64,000 nucleotides of DNA from Pseudomonadota bacterium (lineage in GTDB: Bacteria > Pseudomonadota > Gammaproteobacteria > Burkholderiales > Burkholderiaceae_C), in the NCBI GenBank assembly GCA_021848345.1, contig JAJZUV010000008.1:1-64000 (forward strand), read 5' to 3'. Both the position numbers and the translations under genes were made by a program. The notes beneath the pieces are model-generated. The model was not told the DNA's origin, did no database searches, and saw only the letters and a program-made list of their open reading frames with translations. This document shows, in pieces, positions 17,858-28,121 of the stretch (positions are counted from its first letter, which is position 1; each line of letters opens with the position of its first letter).

Positions 17858-18136
17858 ATGGCGACGGTGGAGATCACCCGGCACCTGCACCGTTTCTTTC
17901 CCGCGCTGCAGGCGGGAAGCATCGAGGTGGAGCCGGGCTCGGTCGCCGAGGTGCTGCGGGCGGTGGACCGCCTGGCCCCGGGCTTCACCGACTACGTGCT
18001 CGACGAGCGCGGCGCCCTGCGCCGCCATGTGGCGCTGAGCATCGACGGCCGGGTCGTGGTCGATCGCACCACGCTGCGCGACCACGTGTCCGGGAACTCG
18101 GTGGTCCACGTGTTCCAGGCGCTGACCGGGGGGTAG
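17858..18136 (+). CDS. MoaD/ThiS-like small carrier protein ending in Gly-Gly
   Basis: A 92-residue protein with the size and pattern of ubiquitin-fold sulfur carriers. It has an N-terminal beta-hairpin (VEITRHLHRFFPAL), a turn with SVAEVLRAVDRLAPGF, and a C-terminal strand ending ALTGG. In MoaD and ThiS the terminal Gly-Gly is adenylated and thiocarboxylated by an E1-like enzyme. No such enzyme (MoeB/ThiF), and no MoaE or ThiG, is adjacent, so it is unlikely to be the main MoaD or ThiS of the cell. It starts at ATG 17858 just after the propeller gene, and the two probably form one transcript. A partner or substrate relation with the propeller is inferred from this pairing. Confidence 0.75.
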   Translation: MATVEITRHLHRFFPALQAGSIEVEPGSVAEVLRAVDRLAPGFTDYVLDERGALRRHVALSIDGRVVVDRTTLRDHVSGNSVVHVFQALTGG

Positions 18137-18146
18137 GACGGGCTTC

Positions 18147-18809
18147 TCAGGAAGCCTGGTGCCGGCCCGCGCGCTCGGCCACGAATTCGGCTTCGATGCG
18201 CAGGTGCACGGTGTCGCCCACCAGGCCCGGCCATGCCTTCAGGCCCAACTGGCTGCGCGAGAACTCTCCGGTGGCCGAGAAGCCCAGCGTGGGCGCGCCT
18301 GTGACCGGGTCGACCCCGTAGCCGTTGAATCGCACCTGCAGCCGCAGGGGCACGCGGTCGCGGCCGAGGCTGAGCACCCCGGTCACGTCGCCGTGCCCAG
18401 GCGCGGTGGCCTGCCAGCCGTGGGCCCGCAACACGATGAAGGGTTGCTGCGCGGAGTCCAGCATGGCCGGCGAGCGCAACTCCCGGTCCAGCAGCGGCAC
18501 GTTGGTGTCCACGCTGTCGGTACGCACCCGGGCTTCGAGGCTCGCGCCGGCGGCGCCTTCGGCGGGCCAGACCAGCGTGGCCTGCACGCGGTCGAAGCGC
18601 ATGATGGGGCGGGAGAAACCCAGGTGATCCACCGAGAACACCACGCTGCAGTGCTCGGGGTCGAGCCGGTAGGTTCCCGCCGGCACCGCGGCCAGGCTGC
18701 GGTCCTGCACGCGCAGCGCCGAACGCAGCCCGGCGCAGCCGCCGAGCGCCAGCAGCGCCGCGGCGAGACCGAGGCAGAGGAAGCGACGTAGCGGCAGGGA
18801 AGTGCGCAT
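18147..18809 (-). CDS. YceI-family lipoprotein
   Basis: A 220-residue protein read from ATG 18809, chosen because it gives a lipoprotein signal peptide: [14 protein letters not shown] followed by a lipobox LGGC at about residue 24. An upstream in-frame ATG at 18845 would only lengthen the signal. The mature part matches the YceI lipocalin-like fold: [43 protein letters not shown] and a closing strand region. YceI proteins are periplasmic and bind isoprenoid-type lipids. The ligand here is unknown. The gene converges on the MoaD-like gene and is divergent from the VOC gene. Confidence 0.82.
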   Translation of the reverse strand: MRTSLPLRRFLCLGLAAALLALGGCAGLRSALRVQDRSLAAVPAGTYRLDPEHCSVVFSVDHLGFSRPIMRFDRVQATLVWPAEGAAGASLEARVRTDSVDTNVPLLDRELRSPAMLDSAQQPFIVLRAHGWQATAPGHGDVTGVLSLGRDRVPLRLQVRFNGYGVDPVTGAPTLGFSATGEFSRSQLGLKAWPGLVGDTVHLRIEAEFVAERAGRHQAS

Positions 18810-18968
18810 GCGGGCGGGGCGTGCCGGGTGGAGTCGTTCCAGCATAACCCGAGCGCGTCGACGGGAGCGGGCCTACCATGGAATCCAGGCGCCGGCCGCG
18901 CACCGCGCTGCGATCCGCCGACCCGCCCCTTGTTCGATGCGTCCTTCCCTTTCGTCGAGTCCGTTCCG

Positions 18969-19412
18969 ATGCAAGCTCCCATCACCAACCCCGGCATGTT
19001 GTCCCCGTTCCACCTCGCCTTCCCGGTGCACGACCTCGCGCTCGCCCGCCAGTTCTACGGTGGCCTGCTGGGTTGCCCGGAAGGCCGCAGCTCCGAGGAC
19101 TGGGTGGATTTCAACTTCTACGGGCACCAGATCGTCGCCCACCTGGCGCCCGGCGAGACCGGCGCGGTGGGGCGCAGCGCCGTGGACGGCCACGGCGTAC
19201 CGGTGCGCCATTTCGGGATCGTGCTGCCGATGGCCGACTGGGAAGCGCTGTCGCAGCGCCTGCAGGCGCATGGCGTGAGCTTCGTGATCGAACCCTACAT
19301 CCGCTTCAAGGGCCAGCCCGGCGAGCAGGCCACGATGTTCTTCCTCGATCCCTCGGGCAACGCCATCGAGGTCAAGGCCTTCGCCGACATCGGCAGGTTG
19401 TTCGCCAAGTAG
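18969..19412 (+). CDS. VOC-superfamily (glyoxalase/dioxygenase-like) protein
   Basis: A 147-residue protein read from ATG 18969. The frame is open upstream to 18828, but those codons look non-conserved. It shows a single vicinal-oxygen-chelate domain: [26 protein letters not shown] at the start and [15 protein letters not shown] at the end. His near residue 14 (FHLAF), His around 80 (RHFGIVLP) and Glu in NAIEVK are the usual metal ligands of the fold. The family includes glyoxalase I, extradiol dioxygenases and fosfomycin resistance proteins. No neighbour points to one of these. Confidence 0.78.
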   Translation: MQAPITNPGMLSPFHLAFPVHDLALARQFYGGLLGCPEGRSSEDWVDFNFYGHQIVAHLAPGETGAVGRSAVDGHGVPVRHFGIVLPMADWEALSQRLQAHGVSFVIEPYIRFKGQPGEQATMFFLDPSGNAIEVKAFADIGRLFAK

Positions 19413-19418
19413 TCGCGG

Positions 19419-19444
19419 GCCGCGCTGCTCCACGCAAGCGCGGC
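19419..19444 (+). terminator. Hairpin after the VOC gene
   Basis: A perfect 8 bp stem (GCCGCGCT/AGCGCGGC) with a 10-base loop begins 7 bases after the VOC stop codon. No T-run follows, so it is a hairpin-type terminator or processing site only by position. The convergent tRNA gene lies 39 bp further on. Confidence 0.4.
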
Positions 19445-19482
19445 TGCCGGGCGGGCGCTCACGCGCCGTGCCTGGTGTTCGC

Positions 19483-19569
19483 TGGTGCCGGGAGGGGGAC
19501 TCGAACCCCCACACCATCGCTGGCGGCGGATTTTGAGTCCGCTGCGTCTACCGATTCCGCCATCCCGGC
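19483..19569 (-). tRNA. tRNA-Leu (anticodon CAA)
   Basis: Read on the minus strand, the gene starts GCCGGGATGGCGGAA and ends with the acceptor strand TCCCGGC, discriminator A and an encoded CCA. The anticodon stem GCGGA/TCCGC closes the loop CTCAAAA, giving anticodon CAA for the UUG codon. A long variable arm precedes the T stem GGGGG-TTCGAGT-CCCCC, as expected for a class II leucine tRNA. It lies downstream of ppc on the same strand. Confidence 0.96.
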
Positions 19570-19602
19570 CAAGCCCGCCATTATTCCATACGGGCAGATC
19601 CC

Positions 19603-22425
19603 TCAGCCGGTGTTGCGCAAACCCGCCGCGATGCCATTGATGCTCAGGTGGATGCCGCGGATGGTGCGCTCGTCGGTCTGGCCCTCGCGGAACCGGCGCA
19701 GCAACTCGACCTGCAGGTGGTTCAGCGGGTCGATGTAGGGGAAGCGCGCGCGGATCGAACGCGCCAGCGTCGGGTTGGTCTGCAGGAACTGCGACCAGCC
19801 GGTGATGTCGCGCAGCGCCTGCACGCTGCGCTGCCATTCCTTTTCGATGGCGCGGAATACGCGGCGGCGCAGCGCGGCGTCGCCGACCAGCTGCGCGTAG
19901 TTCGACGCCACGGCCAGGTCGGTCTTCGACAACACCATGTCCAGGTTGGACAGCAAGGCCTGGAAAAACGGCCATTGGCGATGCATGCGCGCCAGCAGCT
20001 CGGCTCCCTCGTCGCCGCGCTGTTCCACGAAGGCCTGCACGGCCGAGCCGAAGCCGTACCAGCCCGGCAGGGCCACGCGGCACTGGCCCCAGGAGAAGCT
20101 CCAGGGAATCGCGCGCAGGTCGCCGAGCTCGGTGCTGGCCTTGCGCGAAGCCGGGCGACTGCCGATGTTGAGCCCGGCGATTTCGCGGATCGGCGTGGCG
20201 GCGTAGAAGTACTGGGCGAAGGACGGGTCGGCGTAGACCAGCTCGCGGTAGGCATGCATGGCCGATTGCGACAACTGCGCCGCGGCCTCGCGGAAGCTTT
20301 GCGGCGCCGCCACGCGGGTGCCGCGCCGGCCCGTCGCGGCGGAGCCGGGCTGGCGCGCGCTGAGCAACGTGGCCTCGAGCGTGGCCGCGACCAGGGTCTC
20401 CAGGTTGCGCCGGCCGATCTCGGCGTTGGCGTACTTGCTGGAAATCACCTCGCCCTGCTCGGTCAGTCGGATGCTGCCGCCCACCGTGCCCGCCGGCTGC
20501 GCCAGGATGGCCTCGTAGCTGGGGCCGCCGCCCCGGCCCACGCTGCCGCCGCGGCCGTGGAACAGGCGCATGCGAATGCCGTGCTGCTCGCCCAGGCGGC
20601 CGAACAGCTCGGCCAGGGCCACCGAGGTCTTGTGCAGTTCCCAGTTCGACGTCAGGTAGCCGCCGTCCTTGTTGCTGTCGGAGTAGCCCAGCATGATCTC
20701 CTGCAGGGAGCCCGAGGCCGCCACCAGTTCAGGGATGCCGGGAAGCTCGTAGAGGCCCTGCATGATCTGCGGCGCGTTGCGCAGGTCGGCGATGGTCTCG
20801 AACAGCGGCACCACGATCAGTTCCACGTGCGCGTCGGCGGTGCCCAGCGTGCCGTGCAGCAGGCCGCACTCCTTTTGCAGCAGCAGCACTTCGAGCAGGT
20901 CGCTGACGCTTTCGGTGTGGGAGATGATGGCCTGGCGCACCGCCTGTTCGCCCAGGCTGCGACGGGCCGCGTGCGCGGCCTCGAACACCGCCAGCTCCGA
21001 CACGGTGAGCTCGGCGTACTGCGCATCGGGCACGCGCAGCGGGCGCGGGTCGCGCAGCATGCGCAGCAGCAACTCGATGCGCGCGGCCTCGTCGAGCCCG
21101 GAGTAGTCGTGGCACAGCTGCGCGTGGCGCAGCAGGTCGGCCAGCACGGCCTCGTGCTTGTCCGAGCTCTGGCGCAGGTCCAGCGTGGCCAGGTGGAAGC
21201 CGAATACCTCGACCGCCCGCAGCAGCGGCGCCAGGCGCATGCCGGCCAGGGCCTGCGCATGGTGGGCCTGCAGCGAATCGCGCACGATGCGCAGATCGGC
21301 GGCCAGCGCCTCGGCGTCGGGATAGGGCTCGGCGGGGCCGACTTCGTGGCGCAGCGCCTGGGTGCCTCCGAGCTTGCGCAGCGTGGCCGCCAGGCGCGCG
21401 TAGACGCCGATCAGCGCGCGGCGATAGGGTTCATCGCGCCGGTGGTCGCTGGTGTCCGGCGAAGCCTCGGCCAGCGCCAGCAATTGCGGGCTCGCGCTGG
21501 CCAGCATCAGGGACACCGAGAGTTCCGAGCCCAGCGCATGCACCTGGTCGAGGTAATGGGTCAGCGCGGTGCGCGCCTGCAGTCGCAGCGCGTACTGCAG
21601 GGTCTCGGCGGTGACGAAGGGATTGCCGTCGCGGTCGCCGCCGATCCAGTGCCCCATGCGGAAGAACGAGGGCAGGCGCCAGGGCTTGCCGTCCGGGCGC
21701 GGGAACAGTTCGTCGAGGTCCTGCTCCAGGTCCAGGTACAGGCGCGGCACTTCCTGGAAAAAGGTGCTGCCGTAGTAGGACAGCGCGTTCTTGATCTCGT
21801 CCGACACGCGCAGCTTGGTGAAGCGCAGCAGGCGCGTCTGCCAGATCTGGGTGATGCGCGCCTGCAGTTCGGCGTCGAGCTGGCCCCGGCGGCGCGGCGC
21901 CATCGGCGCGTCGCGCTGCGCCAGCAGGCGCGCGATCTCGCGCTCGGCGTCCAGCAGGCTCTTGCGCTGCACCTCGGTGGGGTGGGCCGTGAGCACAGGA
22001 GCGATCAGCGAGTGCGCGAAAAATTCCTCCAGCTGCTCGGGCGACACCTCGGCGCGGCGCAGCTTGTCCAGCGCGGCGCGCACGCTGCCGGGCTGCGGGC
22101 GCTCGCTGGCCAGTTCGTGGGCCTGGCGCCGGCGTAGCACGTGGCGGTCCTCGGCCAGGTTGGCCAGGATCGAGAAATAGCTGAAGGCGCGAATCACGCT
22201 GACCGCCTGGTCGCGCGACAGGCCCTCGAGCAACCGGCCCAGCATGCGCCGCTGGCGGGCATCGCCCTCGCGATGAAAACGCACGGCAAGCTGGCGCACC
22301 TGCTCGACGGTGTCGAACATCGCCTGCCCCTCCTGCTCCCGAATCACCTCGCCCAGCATGCGGCCGAGCAGGCGGATGTCGTCGAACAGGGCGGTATCGT
22401 CGGGCACGGGCGGCTTGGGCGGCAT
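19603..22425 (-). CDS. ppc: Phosphoenolpyruvate carboxylase
   Basis: A 940-residue protein, normal length for the bacterial enzyme, which carboxylates PEP to oxaloacetate and so refills the TCA cycle. Visible signatures are [11 protein letters not shown] with the catalytic histidine (near residue 150), [10 protein letters not shown], the PEP-site loop [24 protein letters not shown], and the C-terminal [14 protein letters not shown]. The last four residues are RNTG where QNTG is commonest. It starts at ATG 22425 and is divergent from the heme operon. It is followed by the tRNA-Leu gene 33 bp downstream. Confidence 0.98.
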   Translation of the reverse strand: MPPKPPVPDDTALFDDIRLLGRMLGEVIREQEGQAMFDTVEQVRQLAVRFHREGDARQRRMLGRLLEGLSRDQAVSVIRAFSYFSILANLAEDRHVLRRRQAHELASERPQPGSVRAALDKLRRAEVSPEQLEEFFAHSLIAPVLTAHPTEVQRKSLLDAEREIARLLAQRDAPMAPRRRGQLDAELQARITQIWQTRLLRFTKLRVSDEIKNALSYYGSTFFQEVPRLYLDLEQDLDELFPRPDGKPWRLPSFFRMGHWIGGDRDGNPFVTAETLQYALRLQARTALTHYLDQVHALGSELSVSLMLASASPQLLALAEASPDTSDHRRDEPYRRALIGVYARLAATLRKLGGTQALRHEVGPAEPYPDAEALAADLRIVRDSLQAHHAQALAGMRLAPLLRAVEVFGFHLATLDLRQSSDKHEAVLADLLRHAQLCHDYSGLDEAARIELLLRMLRDPRPLRVPDAQYAELTVSELAVFEAAHAARRSLGEQAVRQAIISHTESVSDLLEVLLLQKECGLLHGTLGTADAHVELIVVPLFETIADLRNAPQIMQGLYELPGIPELVAASGSLQEIMLGYSDSNKDGGYLTSNWELHKTSVALAELFGRLGEQHGIRMRLFHGRGGSVGRGGGPSYEAILAQPAGTVGGSIRLTEQGEVISSKYANAEIGRRNLETLVAATLEATLLSARQPGSAATGRRGTRVAAPQSFREAAAQLSQSAMHAYRELVYADPSFAQYFYAATPIREIAGLNIGSRPASRKASTELGDLRAIPWSFSWGQCRVALPGWYGFGSAVQAFVEQRGDEGAELLARMHRQWPFFQALLSNLDMVLSKTDLAVASNYAQLVGDAALRRRVFRAIEKEWQRSVQALRDITGWSQFLQTNPTLARSIRARFPYIDPLNHLQVELLRRFREGQTDERTIRGIHLSINGIAAGLRNTG

Positions 22426-22608
22426 GGATGTCGGGCGGGCAGGGCGGCGTCCGCGGGGGGGCGGGCGCGGGGTGGACGAAGGGGGGAGAGCCCGGCCCGG
22501 CAGCGCCGGTCGGACCTCCCGATGCTAGCAGCGCGACCGCGTGGCGGAATCGGGTGGGGTACGGGTGGGCCCCCTCCGGTACTTCGGCAGACTGCTAGGA
22601 TCCCTCGC

Positions 22609-23592
22609 ATGTCCGAAGCCTCCGATTCCTCCAATTCCTCGTCCGAAGCTGGCGGCGCGGGCCTGGTCATCGCCTCGCGCGAGAGCCGCCTGGCGATGTG
22701 GCAGGCCGAGCACGTGCGAGCGCGCCTGAGCGCGCTCGACCCCGCGCTGGACGTGCGCATCCTGTCCATGACCACCCGCGGCGACCAGATCCTCGATCGC
22801 GCGCTGTCCAAGGTCGGCGGCAAGGGCCTGTTCGTGAAGGAACTCGAGGTGGCCATGCAGGAGCGCCGCGCCGATCTGGCGGTGCACTCGCTCAAGGACG
22901 TGCCGATGCAGTTGCCCGAGGGCTTCGAGCTGTGCGCCATCCTGGAGCGCGAGGATCCGCGCGACGCCTGGGTGTCCAGCAAGGCGGCGGCCTTCACGGA
23001 ACTTCCGCGCGGTGCCGTGGTGGGCACCTCCAGCCTGCGCCGGGAGATGCAGATCCGCGCCCTGCGCCCGGACCTGCAGGTGTGCGCGCTGCGCGGCAAC
23101 CTGGACACCCGCCTGCGCAAACTCGACGAAGGCCAGTACGACGGCATCGTGCTCGCCGCCGCGGGCCTGCTGCGCCTGGGCATGGGCGATCGCATCCGCG
23201 CCTACATCGAGACCGAGCAGATGCTGCCCGCAGCCGGGCAGGCCGCGCTGGGCCTGGAAATCCGCAGCGGCGAGCCCGCGTTGGCGGCGCGCCTGCGGGC
23301 GTTGCAGCACACCCCCACCGCCCTGGCCGCGCAGGCCGAGCGCGCGCTGGCGCGCGCCATGGGCGGCAGTTGCAGCACGCCTTTGGGGGCGCATGCGCGC
23401 TGGGGCCTGGGCGGCGGCGAGTTGTGCCTGCGCGCCGTGCTGGGCATGCCCGACGCTTCGCAGGTGCTGCGCGTGGAGGCGCGCGCGGCCGTGTCCGACT
23501 CCGCGCAGGCCGAGGAACTCGGACGCGCCGCGGCGCGCCAGTTGCACGAGCAGGGCGCGCAGGCCCTGCTGGACCGCCTGCAGGGCTCCTGA
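22609..23592 (+). CDS. hemC: Hydroxymethylbilane synthase (porphobilinogen deaminase)
   Basis: A 327-residue enzyme that joins four porphobilinogens into hydroxymethylbilane, the linear precursor of heme. Motifs: [55 protein letters not shown] and [17 protein letters not shown]. The cofactor-attaching cysteine is probably Cys255 in [14 protein letters not shown] 22609 is preceded by AGGA 8 bases upstream, and the short Ser-rich N-terminus before VIASR is not unusual. It is first in hemC-hemD-hemX-hemY and divergent from ppc. Confidence 0.98.
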   Translation: MSEASDSSNSSSEAGGAGLVIASRESRLAMWQAEHVRARLSALDPALDVRILSMTTRGDQILDRALSKVGGKGLFVKELEVAMQERRADLAVHSLKDVPMQLPEGFELCAILEREDPRDAWVSSKAAAFTELPRGAVVGTSSLRREMQIRALRPDLQVCALRGNLDTRLRKLDEGQYDGIVLAAAGLLRLGMGDRIRAYIETEQMLPAAGQAALGLEIRSGEPALAARLRALQHTPTALAAQAERALARAMGGSCSTPLGAHARWGLGGGELCLRAVLGMPDASQVLRVEARAAVSDSAQAEELGRAAARQLHEQGAQALLDRLQGS

Positions 23593-23651
23593 GCCGGCAG
23601 CCGCCGGCCCGCAGCCCGCGTTGCGTCTCGCCTGGTTTCGGAGACCACGCC

Positions 23652-24446
23652 ATGGACGCCCCGCATTACGTGTCCACCCGCGCGCGCGACCCCGGCTCGG
23701 GCGAGGAGGCTTCCGCGCTGGAGCTCGAACTCGCCGCCGCCGGCGTGCGGGTGCACCCCTTCGCGCTGATCCACGTGCTGCCCGCGGCGGACCCGCAGGC
23801 CGCGCAGCGCGCGGTGGACGCGCTCGAGGAGTTCCAGCTGGCCGTGCCGGTCAGTCCGTCGGCCGTGCGCGCGTTGCTGCGCATGCGCGGCGCTGCCTGG
23901 CCGGCGGCTTGCGCGGTGGGACTGATCGGGCGCGCCAGCCGCGAGACCTTCGAGACGGCGCTGCGCGAGCGCGGCGAGGATGCGCAGCGTCTGCGCCTGC
24001 TGTGCGCGCAACAGGCCGGTGCCGATTCCGAGGCCCTGTGGCAGGAGCTGCAGGCGCTGCGCGCGCGCTGGCAGGGCGTGCGGGTGCTGATCCTGCGCGG
24101 CGACGGCGGGCGCGACTGGCTGGCGGCCACGCTGCGTGGCGCCGGCGCCGAGGTCGAGGTGGTGGAGTTGTACCGGCGCGTGGCGCCCGATCCCGATGCC
24201 GCCACCCTGGGCCGGTTGCGCGAGTTGCTGGATCTGCGCGCGGCCTGGCAGATCGGCGCTGCCTCCGCGCTGGACCACCTGTGCGGGTTGCTGCGCGCGG
24301 CCCGGCTGGACCCGCGGCGGGAGCTGGCGGCGCAGCGCGCGCTGGTGCACCACGCGCGGGTGGCCGAGGCGGCGCGCCGGGCTGGTTTCGGGCGCGTCGA
24401 CGTGGTGGAATTCCGTGCCGGGGCACTGCTCCGGGCCTTGCGCTGA
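23652..24446 (+). CDS. hemD: Uroporphyrinogen-III synthase
   Basis: A 264-residue protein, 59 bp after hemC. HemD closes and inverts ring D of hydroxymethylbilane to give uroporphyrinogen III. The family is weakly conserved. The recognisable parts are the opening VSTRARDPGSGEEASALELELAA, LAVPVSPSAVRALL, RVLILRGDGGRDWLAATL and a C-terminal ALVHHARVAEAARRAGF. Position between hemC and hemX makes the call secure. Confidence 0.93.
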   Translation: MDAPHYVSTRARDPGSGEEASALELELAAAGVRVHPFALIHVLPAADPQAAQRAVDALEEFQLAVPVSPSAVRALLRMRGAAWPAACAVGLIGRASRETFETALRERGEDAQRLRLLCAQQAGADSEALWQELQALRARWQGVRVLILRGDGGRDWLAATLRGAGAEVEVVELYRRVAPDPDAATLGRLRELLDLRAAWQIGAASALDHLCGLLRAARLDPRRELAAQRALVHHARVAEAARRAGFGRVDVVEFRAGALLRALR

Positions 24447-24502
24447 GCCTGTCGTTGCCCATGGCGGGCGGTGCGGGTGCGCTAGCTCCTAGAATCGGCG
24501 CC

Positions 24503-25636
24503 ATGTCCGAGTCCAACGTATCCGACGAGAACCCGTCGGCGCCGCCTCCCGCGGCGCCGGCTCCCGCAGCTGCGGCGGTCGCCGGTGGCCCCGCCGGCGG
24601 CTACGCGCCACCGCCCGCCGTGCCGGGGGCGGGCGGCGCGAGCCGGGGCACGACCGGCTTGTGGCTGGCCGTGCTGGGCCTGCTGGTACTGGTGGGCCTG
24701 GTGGCCTGGTGGCTGAACCAGCGCCTGTACTCGACCCAGGCGGAAATCGCCCAGCGCCTGCAGCAGGCGCAGACCCACTCCATCGAAGCCCGCACCATCG
24801 CCACGCAGAACGTGCAGGCCACGCGGGATCTGGCCGCGAAGATCGCCGTGCTGCAGTCGCGCGAGCAGGATCTGGCCGCGCAGCGCACCGCGCTGCAGCA
24901 ACTCGTGCAGGACCTGGCCAAGACCCGGGACAACGCCTTCCTGGGCCAGACCTCCGAACTCATCGCGCTGGCGCAGCAGCAGGCCGAGCTCACCGGCACG
25001 CTGCAGCCCCTGATCGTCACCCTGCAGTCCAGCCTGCAGCGCCTGCAGCGCGTGGACAGCCCGCGCGCCGCGCTGGTCGCGCACGCGGTGCAGTCCGACC
25101 TGGCCCGGCTGAAGGCCGCGGTGGTGCCCGACGTGCCGGTGGCCGCGCAGCGCCTGGACCAGCTGGCCGCGATGATCGATCAGTTGCAGGTCCTGGGCTC
25201 GGCCGCGCCGCTGGAGGGTGCGTCCGCGCCGGCGCCGGCGGCCTCGCGCCCCGAGGCCAAGGGCTGGCGCGACTGGTTGCGGCGCCTGGGCAGCGACGCC
25301 TGGCGCCAGGCCCGCGGCCTGGTCACGGTCACCCGCGTGGACCAGCCCGAGGCCTTGCTGGCATCGCCCAAGCAGGATGAGTACCTGCGCGCCAACCTCA
25401 AGCTGCGCGTGCTCAACGCCCGCCTGGACCTGCTGTCGCGCAACGCCTTCGGTTTCAAGGTGGACATGCAGGACATCGAGCGGGTGCTGCGCACCCAGTT
25501 CAACCCGCGCCAGGCGCGCACCCAGATGGCGCGCGCGCTGGCCGCGCAGATCGCCCAGGTCGACCTGACGGCGCAGCCCGCGGCCAACCTGCAGTCGCTG
25601 CTGGTGCTGGCCAATCTCGGCCTGGGAGGCGACTGA
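24503..25636 (+). CDS. hemX: HemX-like membrane protein of the heme operon
   Basis: A 377-residue protein. It starts with an Ala/Pro-rich cytoplasmic tail (about 1-50), has one membrane helix (LWLAVLGLLVLVGLVAWWL, about 53-71) and then a long coiled-coil region rich in Gln and Ala (about 75-200), followed by a helical periplasmic domain. This matches the proteobacterial HemX family, once annotated as a uroporphyrin-III methyltransferase although it lacks that fold. Its role in heme synthesis is unclear. The stop codon overlaps the start of the next gene (TGATG at 25634-25638), indicating translational coupling. Confidence 0.88.
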   Translation: MSESNVSDENPSAPPPAAPAPAAAAVAGGPAGGYAPPPAVPGAGGASRGTTGLWLAVLGLLVLVGLVAWWLNQRLYSTQAEIAQRLQQAQTHSIEARTIATQNVQATRDLAAKIAVLQSREQDLAAQRTALQQLVQDLAKTRDNAFLGQTSELIALAQQQAELTGTLQPLIVTLQSSLQRLQRVDSPRAALVAHAVQSDLARLKAAVVPDVPVAAQRLDQLAAMIDQLQVLGSAAPLEGASAPAPAASRPEAKGWRDWLRRLGSDAWRQARGLVTVTRVDQPEALLASPKQDEYLRANLKLRVLNARLDLLSRNAFGFKVDMQDIERVLRTQFNPRQARTQMARALAAQIAQVDLTAQPAANLQSLLVLANLGLGGD

Positions 25637-26853
25637 TGCGCTGGCTGGCCTGGCTGATCACCCTGGCGCTGGGCGCGGCGCTGCTGGCCATGGCGGCCAG
25701 CGGGCGCCCGGGCAACGTTGCCATCCTGCTGCCCCCGTACCGCATCGACGTCTCGCTGAACCTGGCGGTGCTGGTGCTGCTGCTGAGCTTCGCGCTGCTG
25801 TACGGGGCCGTGCGCGCGCTCAGCCTGTTGCTCGGCTTGCCCCGGGCGGCCGCCCGATTCCGCTCGCGGCGTCGCATGCAGGTGGCCGCGGCGGCGTTGC
25901 ACGAGTCCTTGCTGCACCACCTGGGTGGGCGTTTCCGGCGCGCCGAGCGGGCCGCCGCGCGCGCCGCCGAGGTCGAGGACTTCCGCCCGGGTGCGCTGCT
26001 CACCGCGGCCCAGGCGGCGCAGGCCGTGCAGGCCTACGAGCGACGCGACACCTACCTGGAAGCCCTTCCGCAGGCCGCCCGGGAAACCGGCACGCTGCTG
26101 CAGGCGCAGTGGCAGATCGAGGCGCGCGACGCGCAGGCGGCACAGCGCGCGCTGCGCGGTCTGTCGGGCGGGGTGCAACGCCGTACCCAGACCCTGCGCC
26201 TGGCGCTGGCCGCGGCGCGCGCGCTGCAGGACCACGCCGAGGTGCTGCGTCTGGCCGGTGCGCTGCGCAAGCACCACGGACTGCATCCGGCGGCCGCGCA
26301 GGCCATGATCCACGGCGCCGCGCTGGGCCTGATTCGCCAGGCCGACCACGACGCGGAGACGCTGCGAGCGATCTGGAAATCCTTCGATCCGGTGCTGCGC
26401 CACGACGCGCAGATCGCCGTGGCCGCCGCGCGCGGCTTGAACCAGGCGGGCGAGCCCGCGCAGGCACGCGCGCTGCTGGTGGAGGCGCTGCGCGTGTCGC
26501 AGGCCGAACCAGCCGCGCTGATGCCCGCGCTGCGGGGCATGCTGGCGGGCATCGACGCCGCCTTCGTGGCCCAGGCCGAGGCCTGGATGGACCGCTGGCC
26601 GCAGGAGGCCCAGGCCAGCTTCCTGGCCGCGCGCGCCTGCGTGGAACTGGAACTGTGGGGCAAGGCGCAGCAGTACCTGCAGCGCGCGCTGGAACAGTGC
26701 CAGCCGGACGAACGCCGGCTGCGCGGCCAGATCCATGCCGCGCTCGGGCGCCTGCAGGAGCGCATCGAGCGCGAGGACCAGGCCATGCGCCATTGGCGCT
26801 TGGCCGCGCTGGACCTGGCCAACGACGACGGCGGCGCGGCCGGTGGTGCCTGA
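25636..26853 (+). CDS. hemY: HemY-type inner-membrane TPR protein
   Basis: A 405-residue protein with two N-terminal membrane segments (LAWLITLALGAALLAMAA and LNLAVLVLLLSFALLYGAV). A helical-repeat periplasmic or cytosolic body follows, rich in Ala, Leu and Arg, with TPR-like spacing. It matches the proteobacterial HemY found after HemX. It is unrelated to the Bacillus protoporphyrinogen oxidase of the same name. Established work links it to late heme steps without a defined catalytic role. It overlaps hemX by one base. Confidence 0.9.
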   Translation: MRWLAWLITLALGAALLAMAASGRPGNVAILLPPYRIDVSLNLAVLVLLLSFALLYGAVRALSLLLGLPRAAARFRSRRRMQVAAAALHESLLHHLGGRFRRAERAAARAAEVEDFRPGALLTAAQAAQAVQAYERRDTYLEALPQAARETGTLLQAQWQIEARDAQAAQRALRGLSGGVQRRTQTLRLALAAARALQDHAEVLRLAGALRKHHGLHPAAAQAMIHGAALGLIRQADHDAETLRAIWKSFDPVLRHDAQIAVAAARGLNQAGEPAQARALLVEALRVSQAEPAALMPALRGMLAGIDAAFVAQAEAWMDRWPQEAQASFLAARACVELELWGKAQQYLQRALEQCQPDERRLRGQIHAALGRLQERIEREDQAMRHWRLAALDLANDDGGAAGGA

Positions 26854-26917
26854 GCGCCGCGGCGGCGACCCGAAGCGGGCGCCCCAGGAACGGCCGCATC
26901 CACCGGGCTCGCACGCC

Positions 26918-28051
26918 ATGGGCCGGGGCGGCTGGGCGAGGGACTGCTGGAGCAGGCTGCGCCGCGAGCGCCTCCTGCTGGTGTTCGGCGGCGTCGCGCT
27001 GGCGCTGCAACTGCTCGACCCCCAGCCCTGGGCGCGCTGGCGCGCATGGCTGGCGCTGCCCACGCTGCTGGGCCTGTTCGCGCTGCTGCTGAGCATCGAG
27101 GGCATCCGCGCCAGCGGCGCGGTGCAGCGCGCCGCGCAGGCCCTGGCCCGGCGCGTGCACGACCAGCGCACGCTGGCGCTGGCGCTGGTCGGCGGCTCGG
27201 CCCTGCTGTCCATGGCGCTCACCAACGACGTCAGCCTGTTCCTGCTGGTGCCGCTGACCCTGGCGCTGGGGCGCGGCAGCGCCTTGCCGGTGCGCCGGGT
27301 GGTGATCCTGGAGGCGCTGGGCGTGAACGCGGGCTCCGCGCTCAGCCCCGTGGGCAATCCGCAGAACCTGCTGCTGTGGCAGCACTCGGGCCTGAGCATG
27401 GCGCAGTTCGTCTGGCGCATGCTGCCGGCCGCGGGCACGATGCTGGTGCTGCTGGCATGCGCCGTGTGCCTGTTGGTGCCGGCGCGCGCGCTGGCCGCCG
27501 GCGACGCGCCGGCCGCGTCGGCCGCGCCCCTGCGTCCGGCGCTGGGCTGGGTGTCGGCGCTGCTGCTGCTGAGCGTGCTGGCGTTGCTGCAGGAACATCG
27601 CGCTGCGCTGGCGGCCGCGCTGGCCTTGCTGGTGTTCGCGCTCGGCTGGCGCGACGTGCCGCGCCGCGTCGACTGGGGCCTGCTGGGCACGCTGGCGACG
27701 ATGTTCGTGGGCTTGGGGCACCTGGCCGAGTGGCCGCCGCTGCAGGCCTGGCTGCTGCGTCCCGACTGGCACGCGCCCCTGGTGCTCTACGCGGGCGGCG
27801 TGTTGCTGTCCCAGGTGTTGAGCAACGTCCCCGCCACCGTGCTTCTGTGGCCGCACGTGGGCCATGCGATGGCGCTGGCCGTGGCGGTGAACGTGGGCGG
27901 CTTCGGTCTTGCGCTGGGCTCGCTGGCCAACCTGATCGCGCTGCGCCTGGAGGGCGGTCGCGGCTCTCTGGGGGAGTTCCATCGCATCAGCCTGCCCTTC
28001 CTGCTGGTGTGCGCGCCGCTGGTGTGGCTGGTCACGCGTTTGCTGGGGTGA
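26918..28051 (+). CDS. Citrate/arsenite-type ion transporter superfamily permease
   Basis: A 377-residue, very hydrophobic protein with about ten membrane segments. Conserved parts are LLSMALTNDVSLFLLVPL in the first half and LLSQVLSNVPATVLLWP in the second. These are the paired Thr/Ser-Asn re-entrant motifs of the ion transporter superfamily that includes CitMHS, ArsB and SLC13 carriers. GSALSPVGNPQNLLLW is the typical GNPQN motif. The substrate cannot be told from sequence. ATG 26918 lies 64 bp after hemY, so read-through from the heme operon is possible but the roles look unrelated. Confidence 0.82.
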   Translation: MGRGGWARDCWSRLRRERLLLVFGGVALALQLLDPQPWARWRAWLALPTLLGLFALLLSIEGIRASGAVQRAAQALARRVHDQRTLALALVGGSALLSMALTNDVSLFLLVPLTLALGRGSALPVRRVVILEALGVNAGSALSPVGNPQNLLLWQHSGLSMAQFVWRMLPAAGTMLVLLACAVCLLVPARALAAGDAPAASAAPLRPALGWVSALLLLSVLALLQEHRAALAAALALLVFALGWRDVPRRVDWGLLGTLATMFVGLGHLAEWPPLQAWLLRPDWHAPLVLYAGGVLLSQVLSNVPATVLLWPHVGHAMALAVAVNVGGFGLALGSLANLIALRLEGGRGSLGEFHRISLPFLLVCAPLVWLVTRLLG

Positions 28052-28121
28052 AGCCCCGCGCGGCAGCGGGATGCCGGCGCCGATCCGGCGCGCATGCCAG
28101 AATGTAGGAAGGAGAAATTCG

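Noticed and set aside
19400-19610. tRNA-Leu(CAA) as an integration site
   Set aside because: No duplicated tRNA 3' end or integrase was seen nearby, and the flanks are housekeeping genes.
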